A stretch of 64,000 nucleotides of DNA from Isoetes taiwanensis (GCA_021234155.1 JAJEKV010000013.1:13619877-13683876), one strand, 5' to 3'; shown: positions 1 through 12,113, counted from the stretch's first letter. The notes: generated by a model not told the origin, from the sequence alone. Numbers and translations are program-made.

Positions 1-781
1 GGCTGACTATGTATTTGTTTTGGATTTTTCAATTGTTCTTTCACGACATTTTATGATTTTAACTATTGCCAGTTCATCATGTCCATTCTATAACCCATAA
101 GCTAGACAACAGGCATGCTGCATTATGGGCTAAGTACAACAGTCAACTAACAACATTAACAACTTAGAGCATTTGCCAGTATCATCTCCTGCATGATGTA
201 AGAATCCATAAAGGAGAAAATAAAATTGTCTTCAGTGCCTTTATCAGGAGCAATGGGAGAATGGAAAACTTAACGAGTCTCTTTCTCCATGAAACTCAAG
301 GTCATAGCAGAGAATATGTTGAAGATCAATATAATGCTACTTTGGCCACTAGCTCTCCCACTACCCCATAGTTATACAGCGTCGGTGTTAAAGAAGCTAA
401 TTAGTGAGATGAAGCCGTACATTTTAGATGTTGGCCTTTGATCACTTTTGCATTTATGCACAAGGAAAGGCAGTGATTAATGAGCTTAGAAAAACATTTA
501 TCACTTTCAGCACATCACATGAAAATACATCCCCATGAATTTGGTTGAGTTGGCCTATATGAAATCCAAGGGAAGGAGAATAGGATATGGTAGATTGTAT
601 TGGCATATGATACTGGGAGACATAGCCAGAGATATTCAAAGCTCAAACTCTGTTTCAGGATGATCTAAGGCCAGAAATGGGGCTAGCAAGGTAGATCGAA
701 AGACTAAAGAATTGGGTTTTGAGGCATTGGATAACTCAAGCAAAAAAACTCACAGATTTGGGAATTGAGCAGAAGATCCAC

Positions 782-831
782 TATGCCAGATCCAGCAGTT
801 ATGCCAGATCCAGCAGTTATGCCAGAAAGAA
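782..831. repeat. 18-bp tandem repeat, about 2.5 copies
   Basis: The unit TATGCCAGATCCAGCAGT is repeated head to tail about two and a half times. It is a simple local expansion in non-coding DNA. Confidence 0.85.
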
Positions 832-1639
832 AGATTGCCTTTTAAAAACTGTGCAACATTGTGGCTTCAGTTTCCATCATTATGCATCAGTAGAGGCAAA
901 GCTGTAAGGAGAAAAAAAAGCAACATGCCAGGTTGCCAGAAGCCATTATAGAGAATCTTAATTCAGGTATCTCTAAGCATAATATTCTTTATTTTTATTA
1001 TGATAGGACACCCTTGGAGGTAAGAATACACACAAGGGCACCTGAGGCAAGATGCGAGAATACACAATAGGTTGCTGTTGAAAATATGCAAAAAGGGAGA
1101 TGCATCTATCTTTGTGTATCACTTTGCAACACCTTCATATTGACTCACAGGTTAGTAGAAGTAGACGTTATTGACAGATGGTCTTTCTTAGTTGTACATG
1201 CAAATACATTTGAACTCTTGCTGTTTATTATTATGCTTCCTTTCTTCTCTTCAAATATAAATGTTCATTTATGATAGATTAGAAGTAGTTGACCATAACC
1301 AATGCACGCATAAAGTTCTAAGAAACAATTCCATCTTTAGTTCACTTGATTCTTCAAAACGTTTCCTGTTTGCTACGTATCAACCATGTTTTTCCAGCAG
1401 ATTTGCAAAAGAAGATATTATAAATTTTCTACGCTGGAGTTTCTTCTGTTCAGAATAATAAGAGAGGATGTATATTTCTTACATGATTTCTTAGGAATTT
1501 ATTATTTGGGCAACAGCATAGATAATGCCTCCAAATACCTTGCTTATAAGGAATACTATATTGTGCTATATTCTTTGAATCTAAGTTATTTAAATAACTA
1601 AATCAATATTGTGATGATGCAAGCTCGCTGGTGTTTATG

Positions 1640-1783
1640 TGAAAATTCTGTGGCCCTTCAATTAATTTGTCTATGTTGCAGGCTTTTGGAAATAACAATG
1701 TCTGGTCTGGTTTATTATGGAAAACTTCTGTTGCCCTTCAACTATTCTGCCCATGTTGCAGACTTTTGGAAATAATAATGTCT
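1640..1783. repeat. Diverged tandem duplication, period about 79 bp
   Basis: Two diverged copies, 1640-1703 and 1719-1783, share the blocks GCCCTTCAA, CATGTTGCAG (first copy TATGTTGCAG) and CTTTTGGAAATAA. No coding signal is associated. Confidence 0.65.
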
Positions 1784-2055
1784 CCTGTCTGAATTAACAT
1801 GTCCAAACATCTGTTGCAGGGAATTGATATGTTGAATTTTATAGAATATTAATGTTGATGCATGCAAGTAATTTTAGCTACAACAACTACAACGGCAAAT
1901 AATTGCAGCTCAGATTTTGTATTGCTTATAGTTTCAACATCTTATGTTCCGTATAACTGTATTCAAATATTGATGGGGCCCACACACTTCTGAACCCAGA
2001 GCTTTAGAATGCAAAGTTTAAAACACTACCACAATGTTGGAAACATGCCTTTGAG

Positions 2056-2299
2056 AAAGGTCCTAGCCAAATCAGTACAATGTTGGCAACATGCTGTATT
2101 AGTACAAAGGTCCTAGCCAAATCAGTACAATGTTGGCAACATGCTGTATTAGTACAGTGTTGACAACATGCATAAGTAGGCCACAAAATAAAGAAGGTAG
2201 ACATTTCAAAGAATAAAAGCCATGCGGATAGTACAACGTTGGCAATAAGTAGGCCACAAAATAAAGAAGGTAGACATGCCAAAGAATAAAAGCCATGCG
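2056..2299. repeat. Two short tandem repeats (50-bp and about 72-bp periods)
   Basis: Positions 2056-2105 and 2106-2155 are nearly identical 50-bp units containing CAGTACAATGTTGGCAAC. Immediately after, a second unit with AAGTAGGCCACAAAATAAAG occurs twice, near 2175-2228 and 2247-2299. The block precedes the candidate Helitron end at 2764-2792 and may be the body of that element. Confidence 0.7.
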
Positions 2300-2763
2300 A
2301 AGGTCAGAAACAACCTTTAAATATGGGAGGTTATCCCCAAAAAGTCAATGATGTAATCCCTACAACCAAATGAGATAATTAAAAGAACACTCAACCATTG
2401 AGATCAGGAAAAGGATAAAAGAGATAAATAAAAGAACACTCAACAATTGAGACCTGGGAAAGGATTAAAATTGCCATAGTGCACGTGCCAAACATCCTCA
2501 AATAGAAAAAGACAGAGGCAGTGGAGGAATTGAACCTCTAGACACCCCACACCACAAAACAAAAATCGAAAAACATGCAGAGTTACAATACAAAACACTT
2601 CTGATAGATGAAAACATGTAAAGATATAATGTGAATTCGATAAAAAGGTCATTAAGCTCTTGAGACCTTCAAGAGCATAAGCAAAAGCATAATGATCTTG
2701 CGAAGCAACTCTAAGCCTAAACAACATCATTAACACGTTCTTAATTTATTCCTCTTAACTTAT

Positions 2764-2792
2764 GCCCAGCAACGCTGGGCACCGCTACTAGT
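2764..2792 (+). mobile_element. Candidate Helitron 3' terminus
   Basis: A GC-rich hairpin (GCCCAGC-AAC-GCTGGGC, 2764-2780) is followed 7 bases later by CTAG and then T (2788-2792). A short hairpin close to a terminal CTRR, with insertion between A and T, is the hallmark of plant Helitron 3' ends. The 5' TC end was not located and no Rep/helicase gene is present, so this would be a non-autonomous or truncated copy. It could be chance. Confidence 0.45.
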
Positions 2793-3533
2793 GCTTGTAT
2801 ATTATTAATATGTAAAAGGTAAAGGCTAAAACCAGAGGTCTGATCGAAGGAAAAGGTTGAATTGAACTATTTGGAGACTGACATTTCGGAATCCTCAAGA
2901 CTAATCAGCCAGAGTTACTGGAGCAGCCGACTTTTTGTTGAAGAAATACAGAAGGGACAAGCCAGCAAATCCGCGGGATCACAGAGGATCGGGCCGGAAT
3001 TGGGTCCCAATCGATTAGGCCATGCAAAGAACGCTCCACAAGACCGCCAAGGATTTGTCGGGCCTTTATTGGGCCGAGTAGATGATCCAGAGGCCGCCCA
3101 AGGCCGAAGATTTGGCAGCAACCAAAGTCTTAAATCGTAAAGAAGGATTTGGAGCAGGCCGAAAGTGGAAAACTGCAGCCATTTGTGTAAGATTTGATCA
3201 CAGAGACAAAGGGCCGACCTTCTGTTGCAAAAACGTAAAACAGAGAAGAAAGAAATTCAGAAAAGCAGGGATACAAGGGAATCGAGAAGGAAACAAGGTT
3301 AACCATTAAAATTCAAATTCTTAAACCTTCCAACCATGGGGAAAATGGAAAAACCCACATTTGGGAAAGTGATGTACAAAGGACAGTTGAGTATGTGCAA
3401 CCACGGACATGGGTTGTTTGTTGCAGAGGCATTACTAACGAATGGGAGGCATACACCAAAAGGGTGGCTGTATTAAACCCCACTTATGCGGAATTGCTCA
3501 AAGCATACCCTAACCCAAAAAAGCCCACGACTG

Positions 3534-3678
3534 AGGCTCGGTTCACATGCAACCATCGCCGGAGAGGGGCTCTGTTTTGCCTTGTGCTAAATCCGCGATG
3601 GCAGGCGATGGTCCATGTAAAAGGGTGAGCCTTTTTACATGATGGTGATGGTGCCTTCATTGCATGTGAACCAGCTCT
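3534..3678. repeat. MITE-like inverted-repeat element
   Basis: Perfect 13-bp inverted repeats, GGTTCACATGCAA at 3540-3552 and its complement at 3660-3672, enclose about 107 bp. The similarity extends imperfectly outward through a GAGCTGG-like stretch. A clear target duplication was not seen, so it may be a small MITE or only a hairpin in the LTR. Confidence 0.35.
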
Positions 3679-3905
3679 AAGAGGTCTTGGCCTGCATCAA
3701 GAAAGAAAAGAGGAGAAGCTAGCTATACTGGGTCTTCCCATGGATGCATGGAGGATGAACGTAAGAGAGTGGGAGATGTGGCCGTCCAGTTGGCAATGTG
3801 ATGACGTGGCAGAAGGGTGCCATGTTGGCGATTCGCCTAGGTGGCAAAATACAAAATTGAAAGGTTGCATACAAAAATGAAAGGTGATGGTAATGTGGCA
3901 GGGGC

Positions 3906-3913
3906 TATAAATA
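3906..3913 (+). promoter_or_regulatory. TATA box of the Tat-like element's LTR
   Basis: TATAAATA lies about 135 bp upstream of the primer-binding site, a position expected for the U3/R border of a 5' LTR. An AATAAAG polyadenylation-like signal follows near 3956. Confidence 0.45.
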
Positions 3914-4041
3914 TGTAAACCACGATTGGGGTTTTTCCAACCAGAACAATATGCAATAAAGAATTTCTTTCGGTTATCTTGTTGCTTCTTCACTCACAGC
4001 ACTACTTCTCTCAGGTTGCGAACAAGGGCTCAACATAATTG

Positions 4042-4059
4042 TGGTGCACTGGCCGGGAA
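4042..4059 (+). other. Probable primer-binding site, degenerate tRNA-Asp type
   Basis: TGGTGCACTGGCCGGGAA matches about 13 of 18 positions of the tRNA-Asp complement used by many Athila/Tat elements. It lies between the TATA-bearing LTR-like region and gag, which fits. The mismatches leave the tRNA identity tentative. Confidence 0.45.
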
Positions 4060-4171
4060 ATCAATCGTGGTGCTCGTGGAGGAGCTTTGTTCAAGAAGCC
4101 GACAACATCGAAAGAGAAGAGGATCCAATCCATGGTAAAAAGAAAACTGGGCCAACTCCCTCCATCGATGT

Positions 4172-5778
4172 ATGTACATGCGAGGAACGGAATCCAAGGA
4201 AGAGCACGATATGGTTGTGGAAAGGCAACGACATGAACGAGTATTACGATTTAAACAAAGAGAACAAGAGTTATGCCATGAAGATCTATACTTTCTTAGA
4301 GTGTCAAGTGCGCCATTCCTTTTAGATTTAGAAGGCACAACTTCGACAAGATCAATGGAACCTATCTCAATAATCCCAATTCAAGCACCAAGAACAGTTG
4401 CAACGATGGGAGATTTGAAATATCCAAAGTTTTATCCATGAGATGATGTCGATGGGCATCTATATGCGTACCTAACTGCCAGCGCTGCAAATGGAAAGAA
4501 TGATGCTGACAGGTTAAATTTATTTCCAAGAACTAATATGCAGTACGAGGGTACTGGCAATCTCAGGAGACCACACCTTTTACAAATTGGAATACATTAA
4601 AAGAGGCTTTTCTAGCCCAATTTAGAGGAGTCGGGTTCAAGGAGAGAATTCTCTAAAAATTCACGCACATTAAGTGTTGTCTAGACGAGACCTTGCAAAG
4701 TTATATTCTGAGATACAAAAGCTTGTTATCAAAAAGAGACCTGCTATCCACCGCGGAAGAACAAGTAAGATACTTAATTGTGGAAGGGTTGTCCCCTCTA
4801 CTACAACTATTTGTAAAAGCAAGCCAACCGGCTATTTTGGGTGATGCCATAAGGGTTGCATCACAATATGACACGGCAGGTTTTGGAGTACAAGGAACCC
4901 TGCCAATTCTTTCAAGTGGAGGAGGGATGATCCCTATGGCAGCCAACACATTCCAACCTTTGGGAAAGGTGGATTACTTCTGCCTTCAACAAAGATGCAA
5001 AGCGATCCAACAGTACCAGGCACAATCCCCACTGTATTACCAGCCAATCTAACGATAACTTTGCCAAATGCTCCTACAATGACAAGTCCCATCAATATGG
5101 AGACCCAAATTGCAAAAGTTAAGGAAGATATTGTGGAGTCGTTGATCAAGCAACTATCCGAATTACAACTCGACTGGGTGCATGGAGCAGCGGGAAAGGT
5201 CCATGAACAAAAGGAAAGGGCCAATGTGTGGTATATAAAGTGCAAGAGGCCAGGACACCTTCCACATGAGTGTGGAATTACGAGCGACAAACCAAAATGC
5301 CAAATTTGTGGAAGAAGGAATCATATAGCTACTGCTTGGTATTTTAATTCAAACTGACAAGGGGTTGCAGTACCTTCGCAATGGATACCACCGCAACGTA
5401 CTTCATATCAAGAAGAGCCTATGTATGTGCAAAACTAGTCGTATCATTCAGCGTATGCAGTAGCGCCACAACAAGCAATAAAGACCACAACCGTCATATG
5501 GACAAAGAAAACCAATACAATGCTATCGTTGCAAAAATTTCACGCATATTGCCCCAGAATATGCTAATCCAAGAGCTCCAACGGAGTATCAGCAGGTGTG
5601 CGACATTTGTCAAACTCAAGGGCTGCATACCCAAGCCGAATGTCCACATAAATTAGAACCAAGAAGAACCAGCAAACGAGACAAAGGAAAGAAAGCATCT
5701 GTAGATTCTAATGCTGTATTTATTATCAGAAAATCAATGGAAGATGAAATTCCTGTATATGAGACATGCGCACAATGA
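4172..5778 (+). pseudogene. Gag of the Tat-like element, frameshifted
   Basis: Gag forms the capsid and packages the RNA. The capsid segment, from about 4590 to 4990, reads in pieces with a retrotransposon-gag signature (FLAQFRGVGFKERI, then LQSYILRYKSLLSKRDLL). Zinc knuckles follow: CQICGRRNH near 5300, CYRCKNFTH near 5531, and a complete CX2CX4HX4C (CDICQTQGLHTQAEC) near 5598. In several knuckles one Cys is replaced. The frame changes repeatedly and there are in-frame stops (for example near 4441), so no single intact ORF remains. It sits between the primer-binding site and the protease, as expected. Confidence 0.7.
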
Positions 5779-6151
5779 TGTAATAGGCTAATAAACCAAA
5801 ACCAAGAATCCATTAGAACATCTATTGTCCGATTCCAAAATGAGAATGAGGAAGAAGAGGAAGATCAGGTGATCCAAAACGTGGAAGATATTCCAAGACT
5901 AGAGGACGTGCGGCAAATTAAGGAACAAGTGGTAGAACAGTTGCAACAAAAGGAAAAGGCGAGAGAGAAAAAGATTCACCGATGATATAATAAGGTCTTA
6001 CATCTTGGAAATGAACAACCATGCGATATCCTGAAGGATATGGAACAAGTTAGACCATCGATTACCTTTGGACAACTTTTGAATTTGGCATCAGGGTGTA
6101 TAAAGGTCGTGATGGCTGCATTGAAGGCCCAGAAGTGGTTGTGAATTCAGC

Positions 6152-6632
6152 ATGGCCAGTAATTGCGGATATGAGTTCACCTGTTTGAACCTAGAAATTA
6201 ATGGTGAATTGATTCGGAACCATACTATTGATGCGGGGTCAGGCATCAACATTATGCCCGAACACATGTGGAGCAAACTAGAGCTGCCTGAGCCGGTTCC
6301 AGTGTTTTGTGGTCAAGATGGCCGACCAACGATGTGTGAAGCCAATTGGCATTGTCACCGGAGTACAAACATTGATAGCCACCATCATGTTTTACGTGGA
6401 CTATGTGGTCCTAAAAATGGCGATGGAGGGAGCATTGGTCTATCCTCTGCTACTTGGAAGTCATTGGCTAATGCAAGCCCGAGCCAAGCACGATTGGTCA
6501 CCTGGGTTATTGACAATATTGACAATAGGAGATGGAAATAATGCAGTTTCTACGAAAGTGCATATCTCTTTAGGAAAGATTTCTGCGGTTGGACAAATGC
6601 AACAGATTGATATCAAATACGAGTTCCAGTGA
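6152..6632 (+). pseudogene. Retroviral-type aspartic protease of the Tat-like element
   Basis: The segment encodes HTIDAGSGINIMPEHMW, which matches the active-site region of plant Ty3/gypsy proteases (usual D-S/T-G, here D-A-G). The reading frame then shifts, and the rest of the protease is found in the overlapping frame from about 6309 (HWLMQARAKHDW-like). The A in the catalytic triad is unusual but seen in retropepsins. The enzyme would cleave the Gag-Pol polyprotein. Confidence 0.6.
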
Positions 6633-6876
6633 TGACGAGGAAGACGAATTGTTAGATAATGAGGAACAAGAGGCGGCTCTGTTAGCGCCCGAAAAAGAAA
6701 AGGGATACGAGGATTTACAACTATGAACCTCTTATAGGGATTAAACTTCAAGTGTTGTCCTTGATGAATGGTTGCAAGCTAGAGCGGCACTAGACTGCTC
6801 TATGGTGGAAATAGAAATGGAACCACCAACTCAACAACAGTTGTTGAAGAAGGGAAAGAAAGCTTGATGGAAAGCT

Positions 6877-7490
6877 TTGAAGCTATCCAAAAAAGAAAAG
6901 GAAGGAGATAAGTCAAAAGAGTACCCTCCTTATTTCTCTAAAGCTGAAGAAGGCGACATAAAGTTAAACGAGGAGCCAGCTTACAAAGTAGTTGGTAAAA
7001 GCAATATGTCAGAAAGTCTGGAACCACCGAAAGTGGTGAAATTGAATTTGGGCACGGAGGAAGTGCCAAGAGTGGTGAGATTAGGAGCTCAACTGCCGGA
7101 GGAAGAGAAGCATCAGTATCATGTCTTATTTGGAGCCTCCAAAGACATTTTTGCGTGGAGTTACAAAGATTTGCGGGGAATTAAGCCAACTTTGAGCCAA
7201 CATCGAATACAGTTGATACCTAATGTGCAATCCGTGAGACAGCGTGCTTATCGAATGAAGCCCATAAGAGAAGAGATTGATAACTTATTGAACATAGGAT
7301 TGCAATAGAGGGAAACGAGTGGCTATCTCCAATATTGATAGTCCACAAGAAAAATAGAAAGGTCAGAGTATGTGAGGACTATCGAAAATTGAATGTCGCT
7401 ACGATGAAAGATGGATTCGCTCCTAAAGATCAAGAAAAGACTGCTTTTGTAACCGAGTGGGGCTGCTATATATATAAAGTAATGACATTA
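6877..7490 (+). pseudogene. Reverse transcriptase N-terminal part, interrupted
   Basis: The frame at 6877-7308 contains FAWSYKDLRGIKP and QHRIQLIPNVQSVRQRAYRM, the start of a Ty3/gypsy RT. After a frameshift, 7335-7490 continues with VCEDYRKLNVATMKDGF and then TAFVTEWGCYIYKVM. Residues between KDGF and TAF that normally hold the first catalytic Asp are missing, an internal deletion. The coding match ends just after YKVMT at about 7490, where the DUF7869-type element begins. The catalytic DD motif lies in sequence that is lost, because the right half resumes only at the C-terminal end of the palm. Confidence 0.75.
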
Positions 7491-7960
7491 ACAAAGTTTA
7501 AAATGAAACGCACTTATTTGCTGCAAACGCACTTCAAAAGGAATCTTTGAAAGATTCCCTAAAATTCCCTTAAAAAAGTCCATTTTTAAGATTTTTTTGT
7601 GACAGGTGTGACAATTTAGTTAATTTAGGTACCTTTTTTGAGGGGTTGATTGAACATAACTTCCATGCAAAAATTTTAAATAGCAATTTTTATCCTCCTA
7701 ATTTAGAACAAAAAATAGTTACTTATATAAAGTGTAGCAAAAAAGGGGCAATAAAAAAAATAGCAAGGGTAGTAGAGTGACAAAGAAGTGACATATTCAA
7801 GGTTGTGAAAATTGTACAAAATTATGAACAAAATTGTCAAAAATATAGGACATTTTGACAGACAATCATCACCTGCACTTTATGTTCTTTACATGTTCGA
7901 GTCATTGGACAAACTTACATTTTGCAGCAAGATCAGGATGCATCTCATCCTCCGACTCAT
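7491..7960. other. AT-rich left end of the inserted element, non-coding
   Basis: About 470 bp of AT-rich DNA with no ORF lies between the broken RT and the 3' end of the minus-strand transposase-like gene. It is the left terminal region of the insertion. I found no terminal inverted repeat shared with the right end at about 25558. Confidence 0.5.
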
Positions 7961-10538
7961 TTATCCCTGATCACTTGAGCCTTCATCCTCAGCTTCACTC
8001 TCAAAACTGGATGTACTCGAACGATCTTCTTCCTCACTGTCTACAAGTGAGTCTTCATCATCATCTTTTTTTGCCTCCTTTCTAGGTTGTTTGTCTAATC
8101 CACATGCCGACCTTATTAAAGTTTGAGTGACCATACGTAACTTATTAGCAGCAGTCAGAACAAAGTCATATGCAAGAACCTTTACTTCAGCTAGATCTAT
8201 GACAGCAGTGTTTGCTTTGGACTTTGCTCTCTTTCCCACTCCTGTTTTTACCATCTCCAAAGTATAACTCCCACTGAAAGCATTGGCAGCATTCGTTCTC
8301 ATCCAGTGCACTTTTAATTGAGTGGGAATTCCATCCTCTCTTGTTACCTCCAGTACTTTAGCTAGCCAGAATGGCTTCCCTGATTCATCATTATCAGCTG
8401 GGACAGCTATGAGCATTCCTTTCTGAATCTCTGAGACTGAACCAGATACTCGAGCAACTTGTTGTGCCGTGCGTCTGGGGCCAGTGTACATGACTCTATC
8501 ATCTTCATCTGAGCTAGCACAGGGAGAGTTTGCCTAGATGGCCAGTTGAATGTAATTGTTCTTCGACCTTGTAATGAAGCTTGCAACATGTCACGTTGCC
8601 GAGAAAAAAACTGAGGCCACCATAAAGCATCTGCCTCCCCAAAGTGGTTAGAGCATGACTGAATACTTGTCTCAATATAATCCAATGATTTGTTTGAGTC
8701 AAATGCTCTTCCCTCCTTTTTACTCTTTGTGATTTCTTTCAAGCTTTTTAGAGGCATTTGCTCTGCAGAAAGCATGGAACTAGTATTGGGGATGGTGCGA
8801 ATGAATTGAATACCTGCTGCTGGCTGCCACTGCAAGGATGTGGCATATTACAAGTGAAATTTTGATCTGATGCTGAAATGTAATGTTTCTCAAGGGCTCA
8901 ATAGCACAGTGACCCAGTTGATCTCTCCGAAAAATCCATTCTTTGAAATCATAAGTTTCTTCCAATAACTCAATGTCTGGACGAGGATTGTAGGAATCTT
9001 GGATAACCTCAATCATTGCTGGTAGGCTGAGAGCTTTTTTTCGAGCAAGACGTTTAGAGAACCTACTAAACATCTGATCAATTTGATCGTGTGTATGACC
9101 AACAAGCAGGAAACCAATCTTCACCTTCTTGAAGATTTGTTTCTCTACTAGCATAGCACAGTAAGCAAACAAGGCCTGATTCTTATTTTCTCTTGTCGTG
9201 TTGTCTAGCTGAAGATATAGAACCGGTGGTATATGTTCTAGATTGGAAAGAAGCTTATTCAATATTGTGATAGTGAGATTTGGATCAGCATGAATGTTTG
9301 GATAATTCAAAAATGCCTTGCAAGATAGTTTTCCATTAAATACCATAGCACCAACAACATGCAGGTGTATGAAATCTTCTTCAGCAGCATCCTTGGGCAC
9401 ATTGACAAAATGTGGTAGGGTGGTCTTCTTCTGGTCCATTCCATCAATAACAACCGATATGTAGTTGAGTGGTTGTTCCAGTGCTTTCTTCCTATGTTTT
9501 GTCAATTTTCTCCTTTCCAAAGATTGTTGTTCTCTGTGCTTGTTCAATTTCTCTTTCAATGCATCTGAAATGAAAACGTGTTTAGGAAAGAACCTAATTT
9601 TAAGTAGAACTAGGCAAGGACACGTTTTGGAAGCTTACTTTTAGTGTGAAGTGTCCTTGCATTTTGTCTCTGAGCTTTCAATTCAGAGCATGTAGCACAA
9701 ACAGACATCCGATGCTTTCTAGGAATGGACACGCGAGAAAACTCTTTTTTCCAGAGCACAGTAAAGTAAGAGTAGCAGACATGGCGTTCTCCAGCCTCAA
9801 CACACATGTCCTTATAATTATCGTAGACTTCACGTTTCGTGAAGTTGTCACTCAAGTGGTACATAGGGCTGTTAGGGAGTTTCTCGCAAGACTCCTTAAA
9901 GAAACCTTCCATCCAAGAAACACATTGAAGGGCATGAACTCGGATATACCCCCGAAAGTGGGCGTGAGTTATTAATGCCCGGATTCTTGTCAAGCCTTTT
10001 CTTCAGCGGTCAAGTCGTCTCACGCTTGCCTAAGGCATGTATCAACTTAAAGGTCGTTTTTGGTGACGGTGTGGCCACCATTTGTGTAAGTAAACTTCTT
10101 ACCATAATCGGCCTAATATTGAAGGCTAAGTAGCCCCTTTGGTCTAGCGAGTCATTGAACTGTAACTATCACAAATCAACCTCAATTCCTTTAGTCAGGT
10201 CTTAAGCAACCAACGTTGAGAACAACAATTGCTTTGTATGTGTTGCCCTCAAGTGAGCCTAGATCCATGAGTTTCTTTTCTTCTTTGGGTTGTACATGCT
10301 TTCTTGTGTAAGTTTCGCTTAAGGTTTTTACTTGCAGGAGCTTTGAATTCGAACATAGAGTCTTGTGGCTTTGGTAGGTCCTCGTCTGAGAGATCAACAT
10401 GTCAACATGAGGTGTTTCTTCGTCTAAGAGATCAACATGAGGTGTACTAGTAGATGCTGAGAGGTTTGACGTGGGCAAGTCCTGGGGGGAGGTGCTTTCC
10501 CTCTCTGGGAAAAAGTAATCGAGGTTGGTGACGTAATT
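7961..10538 (-). pseudogene. DDE-transposase-like protein (DUF7869 type), 3' two-thirds, copy 1
   Basis: Read on the minus strand from 10538, exon 1 ends with a Cys pair (CATC) about 20 codons before a 74-bp intron (9565-9638, GT-AG). Exon 2 starts NALKEKLNKHREQQ and holds the RNase H-like core: VVIDGMDQKKT, LQLDNTTRENKNQ and VGHTHDQIDQMFSRFSKRL, with acidic residues spaced like a DDE/D nuclease. I recognise this as the DUF7869 family. The C-terminal part (8491-7961) contains KPFWLAKVLEVTRE, a Tudor/BAH-like small barrel, and an acidic Ser-rich tail ending in TGA. A one-base frameshift near 8490-8520 and another near 8830 break the frame. The 5' part lies at 23746-24184 beyond the chromovirus, whose insertion disrupts a V-N-Y-V-T-N stretch. 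Transposition activity is inferred, not shown. Confidence 0.65.
10534..10538. repeat. 5-bp target site duplication TAATT (left)
   Basis: TAATT precedes the 5' LTR and is repeated at 23746-23750 immediately after the 3' LTR. Unit 2 has a single TAATT at the corresponding place (42163-42167), the empty site. Five bases is the usual duplication length for Ty3/gypsy integrase. Confidence 0.93.
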
Positions 10539-12113
10539 TGTGACGTTCAAAGCCAAGATATCGCCCTCGGGGCGTACATTGTTATGCCACGCCACGTCCG
10601 CAGCGTACCGCCACCCGATTGACGTGTACGCCAACGGATAGCCAGGTAAGTAGCCCTAGGGGGCAACTTACTAGGAGTGTTCATATATTATTAATGTGCA
10701 CATGTGCACATTAATGAGGGCACACCTTTCCATGTTGGCATATTTTGCCACCTAGCCACTAAAGGCAAGTGGGGCCTTTCCAATTATCCCACATGCCAAA
10801 TTGGGTAATTGGAAACCCTAGCCTAAACCCCCATGTCTATTTAGGGTAGGAAAACCCTAGCTTGCTAGTTTTCGTCCTTAGGGTTTTAGAGCTCAGTTTT
10901 GGCTGCCCCAGGAGCCAAAACCGCCTCCCAGACGCTGCCCAAGCGAATTGCGCCATCAGTTTCCCCGAATTCGATCAGCTCAGCAGGATGGTTGAACTCA
11001 GGTCAGGAGGAGCCACTCAAGGATCAGGTATTTGGTCAATTTAATAGCTTAAACCGTCTTCTAATCATAGAATCAGTAGGTTTAGACTATTAAATTGCCC
11101 ATAGTAGTTATCTAGATCTTAGATCTCGGATACTAACTAAAGAACCTAACTCTATGATTGGATCTAGTTCTTTAGTTCTTCTGTGATGTATTTGGATGAT
11201 GTATTTCTGTGAACTCCTTGTATTGGGAAGGGGGGTAGAGGCCCTAAAGCTTGTAGTTGATGCTCCTAGAGTAGTCTCTCTAGCACACCTTTGTAGATTA
11301 GGCTGTGTACAAGAGCCACACACCGGTTGTGGGTGAAGGGGCAGGCCGGGCTAAGAAGGAGGTTCATGTCCCGACTCTTGAGCGATCCCCCGGTGTGTAA
11401 AGCCTACAGGGGGATCATTGTGACTAGGTCTAATGGCTTACCACTGAGTGCGGGTAAGGCATGGGCTCGACACCCGTGAAGTGGTGTACACTTTCCAGTG
11501 GGTTCAGTCGAATACGGGCAGTGGCCCTCTAGTCACCTTGAGTTAGCATGTAGATCTCTGGAGGGAGTGATCCCTACCTGCCCCATCGGAACTGGGAGGA
11601 TGAGGCCCAGGAATAGCCCCTTCGGCTATGCATCCGGCGGGCTACGGTCAGGTCCCAACACTTTTCAGCCTACTCTGCAAAGTGTGCACAGGAGGGGCGG
11701 ATGGAGTGGACAACCCTATGCCATGTTCTTATGCCAGCCAATTCCATTGCCATGAATTCTGTCTGCACTGAACTCTGGAGACCCAAGCCGTCAGTCACCC
11801 TTGAGTCCGAGCCTTGGGTAGGATCCCCTATGTGATGTGCTGATCTTTGTCCATGCAGATATGAGGAGGACCATCCTTCGAGATGGTCGCAGGATGTTGA
11901 TATATGTGCTACTGACATGTATGTTTTACGCTTCCAGCCTAGGTAGGCCCCGAGGGAGACGGGGTAGAATGACACCTTCACTCTCCCCACCGGGACTCGT
12001 TACGAGGTGCGTGATATGTGGAGGGCCCCTCAGACGGCATGGAGCTGGTGTGGGGAAGAACTCTGTTTGTATACCGGTGAGTGCACCGATAATCACGAGT
12101 AGGGGACGTCACA
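10539..12113 (+). repeat. 5' LTR of the chromovirus
   Basis: The LTR starts TGTGACGTTC and ends GGGGACGTCACA; its tips are an 8-bp inverted repeat. It includes a perfect 26-bp palindrome at 10690-10715 centred on GTGCACATGTGCAC, and several AAACCCTAG telo-box motifs near 10811-10860, common in plant promoters of proliferation genes. It matches 22169-23745 along its length. A reading frame seen across 10191-10634 is an accident of the junction between LTR and host gene. Confidence 0.93.

Larger units (their letters stand above)
1..2039. other. Gene-free AT-rich DNA
   Basis: No reading frame here exceeds about 70 codons and none resembles a known family. Apart from two small tandem repeats listed separately, I see no promoter, RNA gene or transposon end that I can support. 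Confidence 0.6.
2862..7490 (+). mobile_element. Tat/Athila-like Ty3/gypsy retrotransposon, left half
   Basis: This segment holds, in order, an LTR or leader-like region with a TATA box, a primer-binding site, gag with several CCHC knuckles, an aspartic protease and the N-terminal part of reverse transcriptase. The RT linker phrase DIFAWSYKDLRGI is typical of the non-chromodomain Tat/Athila branch. Many stops and frameshifts show decay or sequence error. The RT stops at about 7490, where another element interrupts it; the remaining RT, RNase H and integrase resume at 25559, and a second copy of that half lies at 43967. The outer boundaries are uncertain and I could not find a matching 3' LTR after 27620. 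Confidence 0.75.

Noticed and set aside
10191-10634. 147-codon minus-strand ORF starting in the LTR
   Set aside because: It reads from the chromovirus LTR into the interrupted transposase-like exon; the junction is explained by the insertion.
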